Part shown: piece by piece, positions 9,178 through 17,914 of the stretch
Layout of the letters: each line of letters opens with the position of its first letter
Position numbering within the stretch: the stretch's first letter is position 1
Source of the DNA: Streptomyces sp. 846.5
Lineage (GTDB): Bacteria; Actinomycetota; Actinomycetes; Streptomycetales; Streptomycetaceae
DNA length: 64,000 nt
Direction: 5' to 3'
Assembly: GCF_004365705.1 (NCBI RefSeq)
Contig: NZ_SOBN01000002.1
Location: forward strand, 1,550,001 to 1,614,000
Program-made: the position numbers and the translations under genes
Notes under the pieces: generated by a model
Seen by the model: only the letters and a program-made list of their open reading frames with translations
Told to the model about the DNA's origin: nothing
The model's database searches: none

Positions 9178-9486
9178 TCACACCCCGGCCATCAGCCACA
9201 AGGCATCGAGCGCCGATCCATTGCCCCGACCTGCCCCCAACCCACCCCCGGACCACCCTCGCGGCCAGACCCCGCTCCGCTCGGACCGGCCCTGCGGCGG
9301 CACCTCGGGGTACTCGGCGTCCGGGAAGCGCAGCCGGCCCCACCACCGCAGCAGCAGCGTCTCCAGAGGGTGCTCGTCGTCCATGTCCGTACCTACGGCC
9401 GATTCCCCGCCCGGCGCGGCGGCCGACCAGACGCCGGCCTGTGCGACGAGGCGTTGGAGCGCCAGTTCAGCCTCTTCATCACTCAT
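9178..9486 (-). CDS. Small acidic hypothetical protein
   Basis: About 102 residues, beginning MSDEEAELALQRLVAQAG. The first 75 codons have the G/C-rich third positions of real genes; the C-terminal quarter is Gly/Ser/Trp-rich and less convincing. No domain is recognised. No strong ribosome site is visible, and the start could be either ATG at 9492 or 9486. A 13-base palindrome lies 31 bases upstream. It might be a real small protein of unknown role or a degraded one. Confidence 0.42.
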   Translation of the reverse strand: MSDEEAELALQRLVAQAGVWSAAAPGGESAVGTDMDDEHPLETLLLRWWGRLRFPDAEYPEVPPQGRSERSGVWPRGWSGGGLGAGRGNGSALDALWLMAGV

Positions 9487-9492
9487 TGTCAT

Positions 9493-9980
9493 GGGCCGCT
9501 GATTCCCCCGATTCGCTGACGTAACGTCATGAAACGGTCACAGAAGTGTCCTGTTCGGGTCGCGACACGCCGAGGGAGTCGCACTCTTTCGGGCCGCCAA
9601 CCCGGGCCGCGGGGACGGCGGAACCCTCGGCCGGGTCCCGATGGCCGAACGCCTGCCCCCAGGAGCCGACTTCACTCGAACAGACGTGGGCGGGACATCC
9701 GGCAATCGAGTGGCCTACGGACCCGAACCGTCCACGTTCTGGCTGCTCACAGCCTGATACCGAAATGGGCAAAGAATATTTTCCCTGCCGGGCGGCATGA
9801 AGTCCGCCGCACCGCCATCACGATCACCCAGAGTCACCGCCAACCGTTCCGCCCCGCACCGCCGCCCGCGCCGGGCCGTCCGTCCACCGAGAAGACCGGA
9901 TCCCAACGTCGCAATACTGACGGCTGACCGAACAAGTCCCCGCCGCCGTGGCGGGGCGGTCCGCCCGGACGCTCAGTCTC
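9493..9980. other. Intergenic region with a palindrome and hairpin
   Basis: No gene is supported in this stretch. It contains TGACGT-A-ACGTCA, a perfect 13-base palindrome at 9517-9529, an AT-rich patch around 9765-9785 that could hold the promoter for the riboswitch transcript, and a 7-bp GC hairpin (CCCCGCC/GGCGGGG, 9938-9956) just before the riboswitch. Confidence 0.45.
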
Positions 9981-10141
9981 GCCGCCGGTCGGACGTCAGT
10001 TCCGCACCCACCCATCGGCGAGAGCGGGAGACCCGAGTACGGCGGGACGGCCTGGACAGGACCGTCCCTTGGGGTGCAGCCACCGCGGTGGCCGGGCAGC
10101 TTTCGGAGCCCGAACCCGACAGGACACCTTCCGTAGGCGGT
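9981..10141 (+). promoter_or_regulatory. ydaO/yuaA-type c-di-AMP riboswitch
   Basis: The leader of the NlpC/P60 gene carries hallmark ydaO-class sequence. These include GCGGGAGACCCGAGTACG near the 5' side, TTGGGGTGCAGCC in the middle, and the 3' conserved block CCCGAACCCGACAG followed by CGTAGGCGG. The outer helix can be drawn between GCCGCC (9981-9986) and GGCGG (10136-10140). In actinomycetes this class senses c-di-AMP and switches off cell-wall hydrolases. The aptamer ends three bases before the Shine-Dalgarno, so control of ribosome access or of nearby termination is plausible. Confidence 0.85.
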
Positions 10142-10156
10142 TCCGGAGGAACCCGC

Positions 10157-10681
10157 GTGACCGAGTCCTCGAAGTCCTCGAAAACCTCGAAAACCGCAGC
10201 GCGCCCTCATCCAGGGCGCATCCGAGCCGGCCTGGTCACGGTCGTGACCCTGTCGGTACTCGCCGGCACCGGCCTGGCACCGGCGGACGCCGAGGCGGCC
10301 ACACTGCGGGCGAGAGCCCTCAGTGCGGCCGCCTCCAAGCAGGGCGACCCCTACCGCTACGGGGCGGCCGGGCCCGACAACTTCGACTGCTCAGGCCTGA
10401 CCCTCTTCGCCTACCGCCAGGCCGGCGCCCAACTGCCGCGCACCGCCCAGGCCCAGTACGACAGCGCGCACCACATCCCGAGCAGCGACCGGCTCCCCGG
10501 CGACCTGGTCTTCTTCCACGACGGCCGGCGCGTCTACCACGTGGCGATCTACGCCGGGAACGACCAGATCTGGCACGCGCCCCACCCCGGCGCGGAGGTC
10601 CGGCTGGAGCACATCTGGACCGACGCCGTCTGGTACGGCCGCCCGTCAACCGGTCAGCCGTCAACCGGTCAGAAGGTGTAG
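10157..10681 (+). CDS. Secreted NlpC/P60 peptidoglycan hydrolase
   Basis: 174 residues. A basic Ser/Lys-rich start leads to a signal sequence (about 20-48, cleavage near ADAEAA), then one NlpC/P60 papain-like domain: Cys78 in DNFDCSGL, His128 in VYHVAIYAG and His140 in IWHAPHPG form the catalytic set. It should cut stem peptides of peptidoglycan. The GTG start has CGGAGGA six bases upstream; open frame extends further 5' but runs through the riboswitch. The gene is a short version without LysM or coiled-coil domains. It converges on, and overlaps by 13 bases, the metallophosphatase gene; the overlap holds a tandem 15-base duplication. Confidence 0.93.
   Translation: MTESSKSSKTSKTAARPHPGRIRAGLVTVVTLSVLAGTGLAPADAEAATLRARALSAAASKQGDPYRYGAAGPDNFDCSGLTLFAYRQAGAQLPRTAQAQYDSAHHIPSSDRLPGDLVFFHDGRRVYHVAIYAGNDQIWHAPHPGAEVRLEHIWTDAVWYGRPSTGQPSTGQKV
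10643..10672. repeat. Tandem 15-base duplication
   Basis: CCGTCAACCGGTCAG occurs twice in exact tandem. It encodes PSTGQ-PSTGQ at the end of the NlpC/P60 protein and includes the first base positions of the convergent gene's stop region. Confidence 0.8.
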
Positions 10682-12222
10682 GTCTGGACGTCGAAGGTGT
10701 TCCCCAGCGAGTCGGTGGGGGTCACCGTCACGGTGCGGCCGCTGACGGCGACCTTGAGGAAGTGGTACACCTGCGCGTCGGACGTCGGCGCTGTCGCGGC
10801 GCCGCAGGCGTTGCCCTTGTTCTTGGTATAGCTCCAGCCGATGGCGTAGGCGTCGGTGCTGGAGCAGCCCTTCGCGCCGATGGAGGTGGACTTGGCTCCG
10901 CCGCCGCCGGTGACATAGGAGATGACCCCGCCTGCCGGGGCGGTGCTGCGCTGGTAGTCGTGGGCGTGGCCGTTGAACACCAACTGCACGCCGCCGGAGG
11001 CGAGCAGAGACTCCAACGAACCGCTGCCGGCGGTGACGTTGAGGTAGTTGTCGTCGGGTTCGGTGGCGTCGTCCGAGCGCAGCGGGAAGTGGAAGACGGC
11101 GAACTTGAGGCCGCCCGGGTGGGCCGCGAGGTCGGCGGCGAGCCACTGGTACTCGGCGGAGCCGGTGGTCCAGTGGGCGTCGTGGTCCACTTGGTAGATC
11201 GCGCAGTGCGAGCCGCAGGCACCGCCGGTGGCGGTCCCGGTGTTGCTGTTCCCCCAGGAGGCGTCGAGCATGTAGAAGCGGACGCCGCCGGTGCTGAAGG
11301 CGTAGTAGCCGGTGGGGTAGGAGCCGACCGTGCTGCCGTCGATCGACGGGTAGGAGGTCATCGCGTAGAGGCCGTTGGAGGCCGCCGCGGTGGTGCTCTC
11401 GGGCCAGTTGAGCAGATAGGTGCTGTTCTGTCCGTGGTTGCCGCTGACCGCGAAGACCGGCAGCAGCTGGCCGGGTTCGGCCCAGTAGGAGGGGCCGAAG
11501 ACGGCGCTGATGTCGACGCCGGTCTGGATGAGGTCGCCGTAGTTGGTCTGACTGCCGCCAGGGTACGCGGTGTCCCCGGCGGTGAGCGCGAACCTGGCTC
11601 CGCTGGCCGCGAGTTGGGCGTCCAGGTTGGCCTGGTTGGAGTTCAGGCGCCCGTCGTTGACGTTGCTGCTGGTGGTGTCCCCCCAGTCGCCGAAGACCGC
11701 GAAGCTGAAGGTGGAGCTGGCGTCGGCGGGGTCGAGGGTCTCGAACGTCGGGGTGGCGTGGGTGCCGAGCAGGTCCACCGGGGCGGTTCCGCCGGTGCTG
11801 ATGCGATAGCAGTAACTGCCGGACGGGTCCAGGCCGGTGAGGGTGACCGTGTTGCGGTACTCCTTCACGCCGTTGACCGTCATCGGGTAGCCCAGGGTGG
11901 TCGAGGTGGCGGTGTGCGCCGCGCAGTCGTCCGGGTGGCCGTAGCTGACCGTTCCCCGGTTCTGGGCGGTGCTGCCCCAGTTGATCTGGACGCCGGTCGT
12001 GGTGAGGTCGGTGAGGTAGGGGGCGCGGGTCAGTTGGGCACTGTAGACCGGCGTGTCCGCCGCGGCTCCGCCCGGCAGGGCGGCCCCGATCGCGGCGAGC
12101 GCACACAGCGCTCCGGAGGCCGACGCGACGCGGCGCCGGGTACGGGCGGGGTGGGAACTGCGAGATGGTGGTGTTGGCGTTCTCAGTTCATCGGGGTGGC
12201 GGTGGGGAACGGGGGCGGACAT
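10669..12222 (-). CDS. Exported purple-acid-phosphatase-like metallophosphoesterase
   Basis: 517 residues. A long Arg/Pro-rich start and hydrophobic segment (about 30-55, ending PGGAAADT) form an export signal. Residues 60-165 look like a fibronectin-III/PAP N-terminal domain (LTRAPYLTDLTTTGVQINW). The calcineurin-like core follows with FGDWGDTT, LTAGDTAYPGG, VSGNHGQ, FHFPLRS and NGHAHDYQR, giving all five dinuclear-metal motifs. It should release phosphate from esters outside the cell. It is the last gene of the six-gene operon, four bases after the GH99-like gene. An extracellular phosphatase here fits processing of phosphorylated surface glycans or phosphate scavenging. Confidence 0.9.
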   Translation of the reverse strand: MSAPVPHRHPDELRTPTPPSRSSHPARTRRRVASASGALCALAAIGAALPGGAAADTPVYSAQLTRAPYLTDLTTTGVQINWGSTAQNRGTVSYGHPDDCAAHTATSTTLGYPMTVNGVKEYRNTVTLTGLDPSGSYCYRISTGGTAPVDLLGTHATPTFETLDPADASSTFSFAVFGDWGDTTSSNVNDGRLNSNQANLDAQLAASGARFALTAGDTAYPGGSQTNYGDLIQTGVDISAVFGPSYWAEPGQLLPVFAVSGNHGQNSTYLLNWPESTTAAASNGLYAMTSYPSIDGSTVGSYPTGYYAFSTGGVRFYMLDASWGNSNTGTATGGACGSHCAIYQVDHDAHWTTGSAEYQWLAADLAAHPGGLKFAVFHFPLRSDDATEPDDNYLNVTAGSGSLESLLASGGVQLVFNGHAHDYQRSTAPAGGVISYVTGGGGAKSTSIGAKGCSSTDAYAIGWSYTKNKGNACGAATAPTSDAQVYHFLKVAVSGRTVTVTPTDSLGNTFDVQTYTF

Positions 12223-12226
12223 ACGA

Positions 12227-13480
12227 TCACCTGCGGCTCGGTTCGGGGGTCGGCGGGGCGGGACGGGTGAGGCCCTCCGCGCGGTCGGCGCGCCGTCTGC
12301 GGCGGCGTCGGCGGGCGAACGGGATGGCGGTGAGGACGATCAGCAGCGCGGCGAAGCCGCCCAGGCGCACCACATTGGTCCACAGGGTCTGCTGACTGAC
12401 CGTGCTGTGTGCGGGAGTCTGGCTGGAGTCGCGGGCGGCGAGCGACGAGGGCGCCGGGGTGGTCCGCAACTGTCGGAGCGTGTCCAGGAAGAGCGTCCCG
12501 TACTTCTGGGACGGCTCCACATAGGTGTTCTCGCTGAACTCGTTCCAGCTGATGAGTCCGAGGACGTCGGGCGAGGAGTTGACCGCCGCGCTGTACTCGG
12601 TGCGCAGGGTTTGGCCGTTGTCTCTCGCGACGGTCTGGGAGCCGCCGACCAGACGGGCGTCGAAGCCGGGGGCGAACGGTGCGATCCAGTACTTGCCGTC
12701 CTGGTGGATCGCGGTGCTCATGGCACTCAGCTTGGCCGTGTAGGTGGGGTTGCTGCCGGGGTCCACCGAGGACCAGTAGTAAGCGTCGCCGTCGGTGACG
12801 TCGGCGATCCGCCGGTATCCCTTGACGCTCTTCTCGGTGTTGAGGACCAGCATGCTGCCCCGCACGGGTGCGGTGACCTGGGCCACCTCGGTGTGGTTGA
12901 AGGACCAGGTGCCGCTCCAGATGGTGAGCGGCTTGCCGCCCAGGCGCAGGAAGACCGGGTCCGACGCGTACTGGTCCCGGAACAGGGCGAAGTCCTTGGC
13001 GACCTCGGCCACCGGCAGGGCCTTGCGTTTGAAGTCCAGGCCCTGGTAGATCATCGCCAGCTTGAAGTCCAGCTGCCGGGCGACTCCCATCAGCAGTTTC
13101 AGCCGGCGGTCGTCCGTGGGGGTGTCCTTCCAGCTGACGATGAAGCCCTGGATTCCGGCCGACTTCGCCCACTCGATCTGCTGCTTCATGACCGCGACGT
13201 CATCGCTGGAGTAGTGGCCGAGACGAGGGTAGTCGATCTTGGCGCGGCCCCAGGAGGAGGCGTCGAACCACTGGTAGAAGAAGGCCAGCAGCGGCACCGG
13301 CGAGTTGGCCACGGCCGCCGGCCCCGGCGTGACGGTGTGGCTCGCGGTGCTGCCCGCGGTGGCGCCGGCCCTGGGACGGTGGGCGCCGCCGCAGGCGGTG
13401 AGCACGGACAGGCCCAGGGCCAGGACCAGAGCCAGGACACGGAGCAGCAGCCGGCGTCCCAGCGGGGACCGCGGCCTCAT
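12227..13480 (-). CDS. GH99-like glycoside hydrolase, lipoprotein-like, C-terminally anchored
   Basis: 417 residues. The N-terminus (MRPRSPLGRRLLLRVLALVL to LTACGG) is a lipoprotein signal with a Cys. The catalytic region shows LLAFFYQWFDASSWG, YPRLGHYSSDDVAVMKQQI, GIQGFIVSWKD and WNEFSENTYVEPS, as in endo-alpha-mannosidase-like GH99 and GH71-like barrels. The last Glu-rich motif is the likely acid/base pair. A transmembrane helix near residue 375-395 and a run of arginines close the protein, so it may be held at both ends. Its ATG overlaps the upstream stop (ATGA). Glycan specificity is unknown. Confidence 0.8.
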   Translation of the reverse strand: MRPRSPLGRRLLLRVLALVLALGLSVLTACGGAHRPRAGATAGSTASHTVTPGPAAVANSPVPLLAFFYQWFDASSWGRAKIDYPRLGHYSSDDVAVMKQQIEWAKSAGIQGFIVSWKDTPTDDRRLKLLMGVARQLDFKLAMIYQGLDFKRKALPVAEVAKDFALFRDQYASDPVFLRLGGKPLTIWSGTWSFNHTEVAQVTAPVRGSMLVLNTEKSVKGYRRIADVTDGDAYYWSSVDPGSNPTYTAKLSAMSTAIHQDGKYWIAPFAPGFDARLVGGSQTVARDNGQTLRTEYSAAVNSSPDVLGLISWNEFSENTYVEPSQKYGTLFLDTLRQLRTTPAPSSLAARDSSQTPAHSTVSQQTLWTNVVRLGGFAALLIVLTAIPFARRRRRRRRADRAEGLTRPAPPTPEPSRR

Positions 13481-14769
13481 GCCGGCGCCTCCTTGCCGTC
13501 CAGGGGGTTGCCGTCCAGCGGGCGCAGCGGCAGCCGCAGGCCGCGCAGCCGCCCGAGCAGCAGCACCCCTGCGAACAGGACCAGCGCTCCGCCCAGCGTT
13601 CCGAGGTCCTCGGTGCTGATGACGGAGACGTCGGAGGTGTGGTCCTGGGAGAGCTCTATCTCTTGGTTGACGACGATGCCGCCGCCCGCCCGCACCGAGA
13701 CCGTGTAGTGGCCGCGGGGCAGGCCGGTGAGGGTGACCGAGTGGTCGGCCGCCAGCGGCACCTGACGGGTCACCCCGTCGGGCCCGGTGATGTAGGCGGT
13801 GCTGCCGGTTGCCTGGGAGAAGAGCGCGTCGTGCGCGGTGACGGTCAGGTCGTGGAACTGTCCGACCAGGACGACCTGACCGTGCCGGGCCCTGACGGCG
13901 CCGGACGAGGGGCTGATCGCCTGCCTGCCGGCGTCGGCGACCTGGGCCCCGTCCACGGTGAGCTGCTGCAGCGAGTAGGAGACCGGGACCAGGCCCAGGG
14001 TGCCCTTGACCGGCTTCGGGGTCAACCCGGTGAGCCAGACGCTGCCGCTGGTGGGGAGTTGGACCAGTTGGCCGCTGTCCCCGCGCAGCCGGACGCCGGA
14101 GATCCGGGAGGTGCCGATCGGGTTCCCGTGCTGGTCCGTGAACGTGGCCGAGACCGGGTACTGGACCGCGAAGGCCGCGGTGACGGTGTAGGCCTGGCGC
14201 ATGGGCAGTCCGGTGACCTTGGTCAGGTAGGTGTCGTCGGGATTGCGCTGCCCGGCCCAGCGGTCGAACCGCAGATGCTGCTGGGAGGTGTCCAGCGCGG
14301 TGGTCAGCAGGGTCAGGCTGTGCGAGGTCAGGTCGTGTTCGCGGGTGTAGGAGGCGGTGCCGGCGGCGTTGGTCACCAGCCGTTGGCCGTCGAAGGTGAA
14401 CACGATTCCGGGCGTCGCCGGAACGGTCTGCACCGTGACCGTCACCGGCCAGGGCCTGCGCTTGGGGTGCGGGCGCTTGGCCGCGGTGGTGCCCTTGTTC
14501 CCGTGCGGGTGGGCGCGCTTGGCCGGGGTGGTGGTGCGGTTGCCGTGCGGATGGGGCCGTTTCGCCGCGGGCGTGGTCGTCGTCTTGGTCGTCGTTTTGC
14601 TCTTCGTCGTCGTTTTGCTCGTGGCCGTGCTGGAGGCGGTCGGGGTCGGCGACGCCGTGGCGGCCTTCGTCGCACTGACCGACGCGGCGGTGGCCGTGTT
14701 CGTCACGGCGAGGGCGCCGCTGAGCGCCGCGGCGGCCAGCGCGGCTCCGGTCCGGTTGCGGATGCTCAC
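13477..14769 (-). CDS. Exported protein with Pro/His-rich repeats and C-terminal anchor; unknown function
   Basis: 430 residues; not recognised as a named family. Residues 1-28 are a signal peptide (ALAAAALSGALAVTNTATAA). Residues 30-110 are a Thr/Ser/Lys linker ending in imperfect repeats of AKRPHPHGN (three units). Residues 115-390 are beta-rich, with several Ig-like or carboxypeptidase-regulatory-like segments (YPVSATFTDQHGNPIGTSRI; VTLTGLPRGHYTVSVRAGGG). A hydrophobic helix (GALVLFAGVLLLGRL) and an Arg-rich tail end it. It is probably a wall-spanning surface protein. It overlaps its neighbours on both sides by four bases, so it is translated with the phosphoesterase and the GH99-like enzyme. 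Confidence 0.75.
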   Translation of the reverse strand: MSIRNRTGAALAAAALSGALAVTNTATAASVSATKAATASPTPTASSTATSKTTTKSKTTTKTTTTPAAKRPHPHGNRTTTPAKRAHPHGNKGTTAAKRPHPKRRPWPVTVTVQTVPATPGIVFTFDGQRLVTNAAGTASYTREHDLTSHSLTLLTTALDTSQQHLRFDRWAGQRNPDDTYLTKVTGLPMRQAYTVTAAFAVQYPVSATFTDQHGNPIGTSRISGVRLRGDSGQLVQLPTSGSVWLTGLTPKPVKGTLGLVPVSYSLQQLTVDGAQVADAGRQAISPSSGAVRARHGQVVLVGQFHDLTVTAHDALFSQATGSTAYITGPDGVTRQVPLAADHSVTLTGLPRGHYTVSVRAGGGIVVNQEIELSQDHTSDVSVISTEDLGTLGGALVLFAGVLLLGRLRGLRLPLRPLDGNPLDGKEAPA

Positions 14770-16229
14770 TGGTCCACCGCCCCGGAGCCGGAGTCGGAGG
14801 AGGCCGCGGCGAGCTCCCTGGGCTGGTCGAGGTCGGGCTCCGGCACCAGGTCCGGCAGCGCCGCGCGGGACCGCCGGAAGGAGGTGGCGAACGCCACGCC
14901 GAACAACAGCAGCACGAACACGGCAGCACCTCCGTAGAACCAGTAGATGATCGCGGTACGCACCAGCGCCGGCTTGGCCGCCACCGTGCCGTTGGGCACC
15001 AGCGCCGCTCCTCGGGGCGCGGCGCTGAAGTCGAAGGCTCCCCCGGCGCCGGCCAGGCCCGGTGAGGTGCGGTCGCGCGCGGTCAACGGCGCCACGCCCC
15101 AGTTGCGTTCGATGAACGCCAGGGCCGCCGAGGAGTCGAGCACGGTGTGGTCCACAACGCCCTGCCGGACGTAGGGGCTGATCAGCAGCGCCGGTACCCG
15201 CAGCCCGAGTTGGGCGCCGTCGGCCGCCTTGGGCGGGGCGACGTGGTCGTACCAGCCCCCGGAGCCGTCGTAGGACCACATGAACGCCGAGCTGGACCAG
15301 GCGGAACTGAGCTGGAGCTGGGTGACCAGGTTGCGGAGCAGGGCCTGACCGGTCGGCAACGAGCGGCCGGTGCGCTCGGCCCCGGTCGAGCTCGCGATGT
15401 AGGAGACGGCCGGCAGGGTGCCGGCGGCCAGGTCGCGGTAGTACTCGCTGAGGTCGGCCAAGTGCCCACGCAGGGCCGGGTCCTGGACGAACCGGGTGTA
15501 GTCCAGCAGCGGGACCCGTTCGGTCTGGGCGACCTGGTCGTTCTTCTTGATCATCTGATAGGTCTGCGCCGGGTTGTAGTCCTGGATGTAGAACTTCCAG
15601 CTCACGCCCGCCTGTTGGAGCCGGTCGAAGATGGTCGGCTGGTTGCCGTACCCGGTGGCCGGCACCTTCACGCTGGACGGCGCGGCGGCGGCCACCCAGT
15701 AGGAGCGGTTCAGCCGGGTCCCGTAGGGCGCGGCCGCGAAGAAGTGGTCGAACAGGACGTACTGGCTCGCGGCCGCCCAGGAGAACGGCAGGTCACGGGC
15801 GTCGTAGTAGCCCATGGGCAGCGTCCCGGTGCGCCCCTGGCGGGTGAACGCCACCGCGAAGCCGTCCATCCTGCCGTTGTCCCACTGACGGCTGATCAGA
15901 CTGGCGCTGGGAGCGAGCAACGGCACGGACACGCCGTGCAGCTCGTACGGCCTGACGCAGCCGCTCGATTTCACGCCCAGGGCCAGGGGTTGGCAGGCGC
16001 CGGCGGGGATGCCGTCGGCGCCCGGGTAGGTCCCGAAGAAGTTGTCGAAGGAGCGGTCCCCCTGCATCAGGAACACGAAGTGCTTGATGGGCGTGGCCGT
16101 GGCCGACTGCCGCGCGGGGGCGGTCGCGGGGGCGGTCACCGGGGCTGCCGCCGCCGACTGCCATGCGGTCGACAGCGTCAGCAGACCCGTGCACACCAGG
16201 GCGGCGGCGACGCGGCGCAGCTTCCTCAT
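14766..16229 (-). CDS. Phospholipase-C/acid-phosphatase-type phosphoesterase, membrane anchored
   Basis: 487 residues. It has a signal peptide (1-29), then the phosphoesterase (PF04185) fold with KHFVFLMQGDRSFDNFFGTYPG (49-70), YDARDLPFSWAAASQY, WSYDGSGGWYDHVAPP and RVPALLISPYVRQGVVDHT. The usual metal-site motif ENRSFDHYFG is changed to GDRSFDNFFG, replacing the Glu and Asn that normally help bind the metal, so activity may differ from classical phospholipase C. A C-terminal helix (about 425-450) followed by FRRSRA anchors the enzyme outside. Overlap with the upstream gene is ATGA. Confidence 0.85.
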   Translation of the reverse strand: MRKLRRVAAALVCTGLLTLSTAWQSAAAAPVTAPATAPARQSATATPIKHFVFLMQGDRSFDNFFGTYPGADGIPAGACQPLALGVKSSGCVRPYELHGVSVPLLAPSASLISRQWDNGRMDGFAVAFTRQGRTGTLPMGYYDARDLPFSWAAASQYVLFDHFFAAAPYGTRLNRSYWVAAAAPSSVKVPATGYGNQPTIFDRLQQAGVSWKFYIQDYNPAQTYQMIKKNDQVAQTERVPLLDYTRFVQDPALRGHLADLSEYYRDLAAGTLPAVSYIASSTGAERTGRSLPTGQALLRNLVTQLQLSSAWSSSAFMWSYDGSGGWYDHVAPPKAADGAQLGLRVPALLISPYVRQGVVDHTVLDSSAALAFIERNWGVAPLTARDRTSPGLAGAGGAFDFSAAPRGAALVPNGTVAAKPALVRTAIIYWFYGGAAVFVLLLFGVAFATSFRRSRAALPDLVPEPDLDQPRELAAASSDSGSGAVDQ

Positions 16230-17914
16230 GACGCCCTCACCTGATAGATGATGATCACCGGTGCCGGAGTGTCGCCCCCGGCTCCGGTGCTGACGTCCAC
16301 CGTGGCGGTGAACACCGCCACGCCGTGGTACTTCTGCACCAGCGCCCGCAGCTTGGCGGTGTAGAAGGGAGTACGGGCCGCAGTGTAGGAGTCCCACACC
16401 AGGTACTGGAACTGGTCGTTGCGCAGCGCCCGGTCCGGGTTGAGGACCGGGACGTAGGCGGGGTTGCGGTTGCGCGGGTCCGGGCTCACCGACAGCGCGT
16501 AGACCCGGTGCTGTCCGTAGTACTCCAGGACGTTCGCCATCGAGGGCCCGATGGCCAGCAGTTGGGCGCCGTGCGGGGCGTGCCGCTGCACCCACAGCCC
16601 GGCCTCCCGGCCGCCGGGCAGACCGCCGGTGCCCGCCAGGAACGTCCGGTCCGTGGACGGCTGGACCCGCGCCCACGCGGGCAGGGCCAGGCTCGCCGCC
16701 AGCCCCAGCGCCAGCACGGCCACAGCCACCGTTGCGGTCCGGCGCGGAAGCCGGTCCGGCGCCCGCTTCAGCAGCAGGGCGGGCAGGTGGACGATGGTGC
16801 GTCCGGCGAGCAGCACCAGAGCGGGAGTGATCGGCAGCAGGAACTGGTAGCCCTTGACCGGCCACACCGTGAAGAAGACGGCCGGGACGACGATCCACAG
16901 CACCAGCAGGAGTTCGCGCCAGGAGCGGGCCCGCCACAGCAGTGCGAGTCCCAGGGCGGCGGCCGCCAGCACGCCCCAGCCGATGGCGCCGGGCAGTACC
17001 TGCGCATAGAACGCGTAGGGATGGTTCGACCTGCGGAACATCTGGTAAAGCAGGTAGTTCTGACCGGTCTGGGCGCGCCCGGACAGATCGAGCACCAGCG
17101 GGCTGACCGCGATCACCGCGAGCGCCGCGCCGGCTCCGGCCACCAGGTCGCGCCCGCGGACCCGCACCGACCGGCTCAGGGCGAAGAAGGCGTAGCCGGC
17201 ACCCAGCAGCACCGCGCTGGTCTCCTTGGACAGCACCGCCGCTCCGAGCGATCCTCCGGCCGCGAGCATCCAGACCGTGGTGGAGGATTCGGCGTAGCGC
17301 ACCACGCAGTACAGGGCGGCGGTGGTGAACATCGTCATCGGGCCGTCCAGCAGCACCTGTCGGCTGACGACGACGTGGTAGGGCATCACCGCCAGCAGCA
17401 GCGCGGCCACCAGCCCCGCGGTGCTGCCGTACAGCCGTCGCCCCAGCAGGTACACCAGGGCGACGGTCACCATTCCGCACAGGGCCGGCACGGTCCGGGC
17501 GGCAGCGTCGCCGTGGTGGATCTTCATCACCAGGCCGATGAAGAGCTGGACCAGGACAGGATGGGCCCTGAAGATCGGAAAGTAGGACCGCAGCACGCTG
17601 TCGCCGCCGATGGACGCGCCGGTTCCGGCGTAGACCGTCTCGTCGCTGTTCAGGCCCACCGCCCCGAGCTGCCAGAAGCGCAGGAAACCGGCGACGGCGA
17701 GGATCAGCGCCAGCGGCAGCCAGGTCAGGGTCAGCGAGCGCAGGACGGTGTCGCGGCGGCTCCGATCCCTGGATCCGGACGCTGCGGCCGGGGGGTTGGC
17801 CGGGCTCGGATCCAGGGTGCTCTGTGGGCCGCCCGGCAGGGGGGCGCCGTCGACCGGCGCCTCCCTCTCGGGCGCCTCGGCCGAGGTGTCGGCCGCTTCG
17901 GGTGCCGCTGTCAT
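16226..17914 (-). CDS. GT39/ArnT-like membrane glycosyltransferase
   Basis: 562 residues: a Pro/Ala-rich cytosolic tail of about 60 residues, then 10-12 transmembrane helices. The first external loop holds LGAVGLNSDETVYAGTGAS; the Asp-Glu pair is the usual GT-C catalytic motif, and SRQVLLDGPMTMFTTAAL follows as in the PMT_2/ArnT family. Such enzymes move a sugar from polyprenyl phosphate to a protein, lipid or glycan on the outer face. The gene lies immediately after the GT2-GtrA fusion, which would supply and flip a polyprenyl-phosphate sugar, so the two make a plausible donor-and-transferase pair. The start overlaps the upstream stop (ATGA). Confidence 0.88.
   Translation of the reverse strand: MTAAPEAADTSAEAPEREAPVDGAPLPGGPQSTLDPSPANPPAAASGSRDRSRRDTVLRSLTLTWLPLALILAVAGFLRFWQLGAVGLNSDETVYAGTGASIGGDSVLRSYFPIFRAHPVLVQLFIGLVMKIHHGDAAARTVPALCGMVTVALVYLLGRRLYGSTAGLVAALLLAVMPYHVVVSRQVLLDGPMTMFTTAALYCVVRYAESSTTVWMLAAGGSLGAAVLSKETSAVLLGAGYAFFALSRSVRVRGRDLVAGAGAALAVIAVSPLVLDLSGRAQTGQNYLLYQMFRRSNHPYAFYAQVLPGAIGWGVLAAAALGLALLWRARSWRELLLVLWIVVPAVFFTVWPVKGYQFLLPITPALVLLAGRTIVHLPALLLKRAPDRLPRRTATVAVAVLALGLAASLALPAWARVQPSTDRTFLAGTGGLPGGREAGLWVQRHAPHGAQLLAIGPSMANVLEYYGQHRVYALSVSPDPRNRNPAYVPVLNPDRALRNDQFQYLVWDSYTAARTPFYTAKLRALVQKYHGVAVFTATVDVSTGAGGDTPAPVIIIYQVRAS

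Noticed and set aside
9546-9800. An 84-codon frame upstream of the riboswitch
   Set aside because: No ribosome site, mixed codon use and no recognisable product.
10069-12270. A 733-codon rightward frame across the NlpC/P60 and metallophosphatase genes
   Set aside because: Composition is Val/Gly/Arg-rich shadow sequence; both opposing genes have full catalytic motifs.
14450-14570. Regular repeats that could suggest a CRISPR array
   Set aside because: They are in-frame imperfect repeats encoding AKRPHPHGN inside a protein gene, with no unique spacers and no cas genes.
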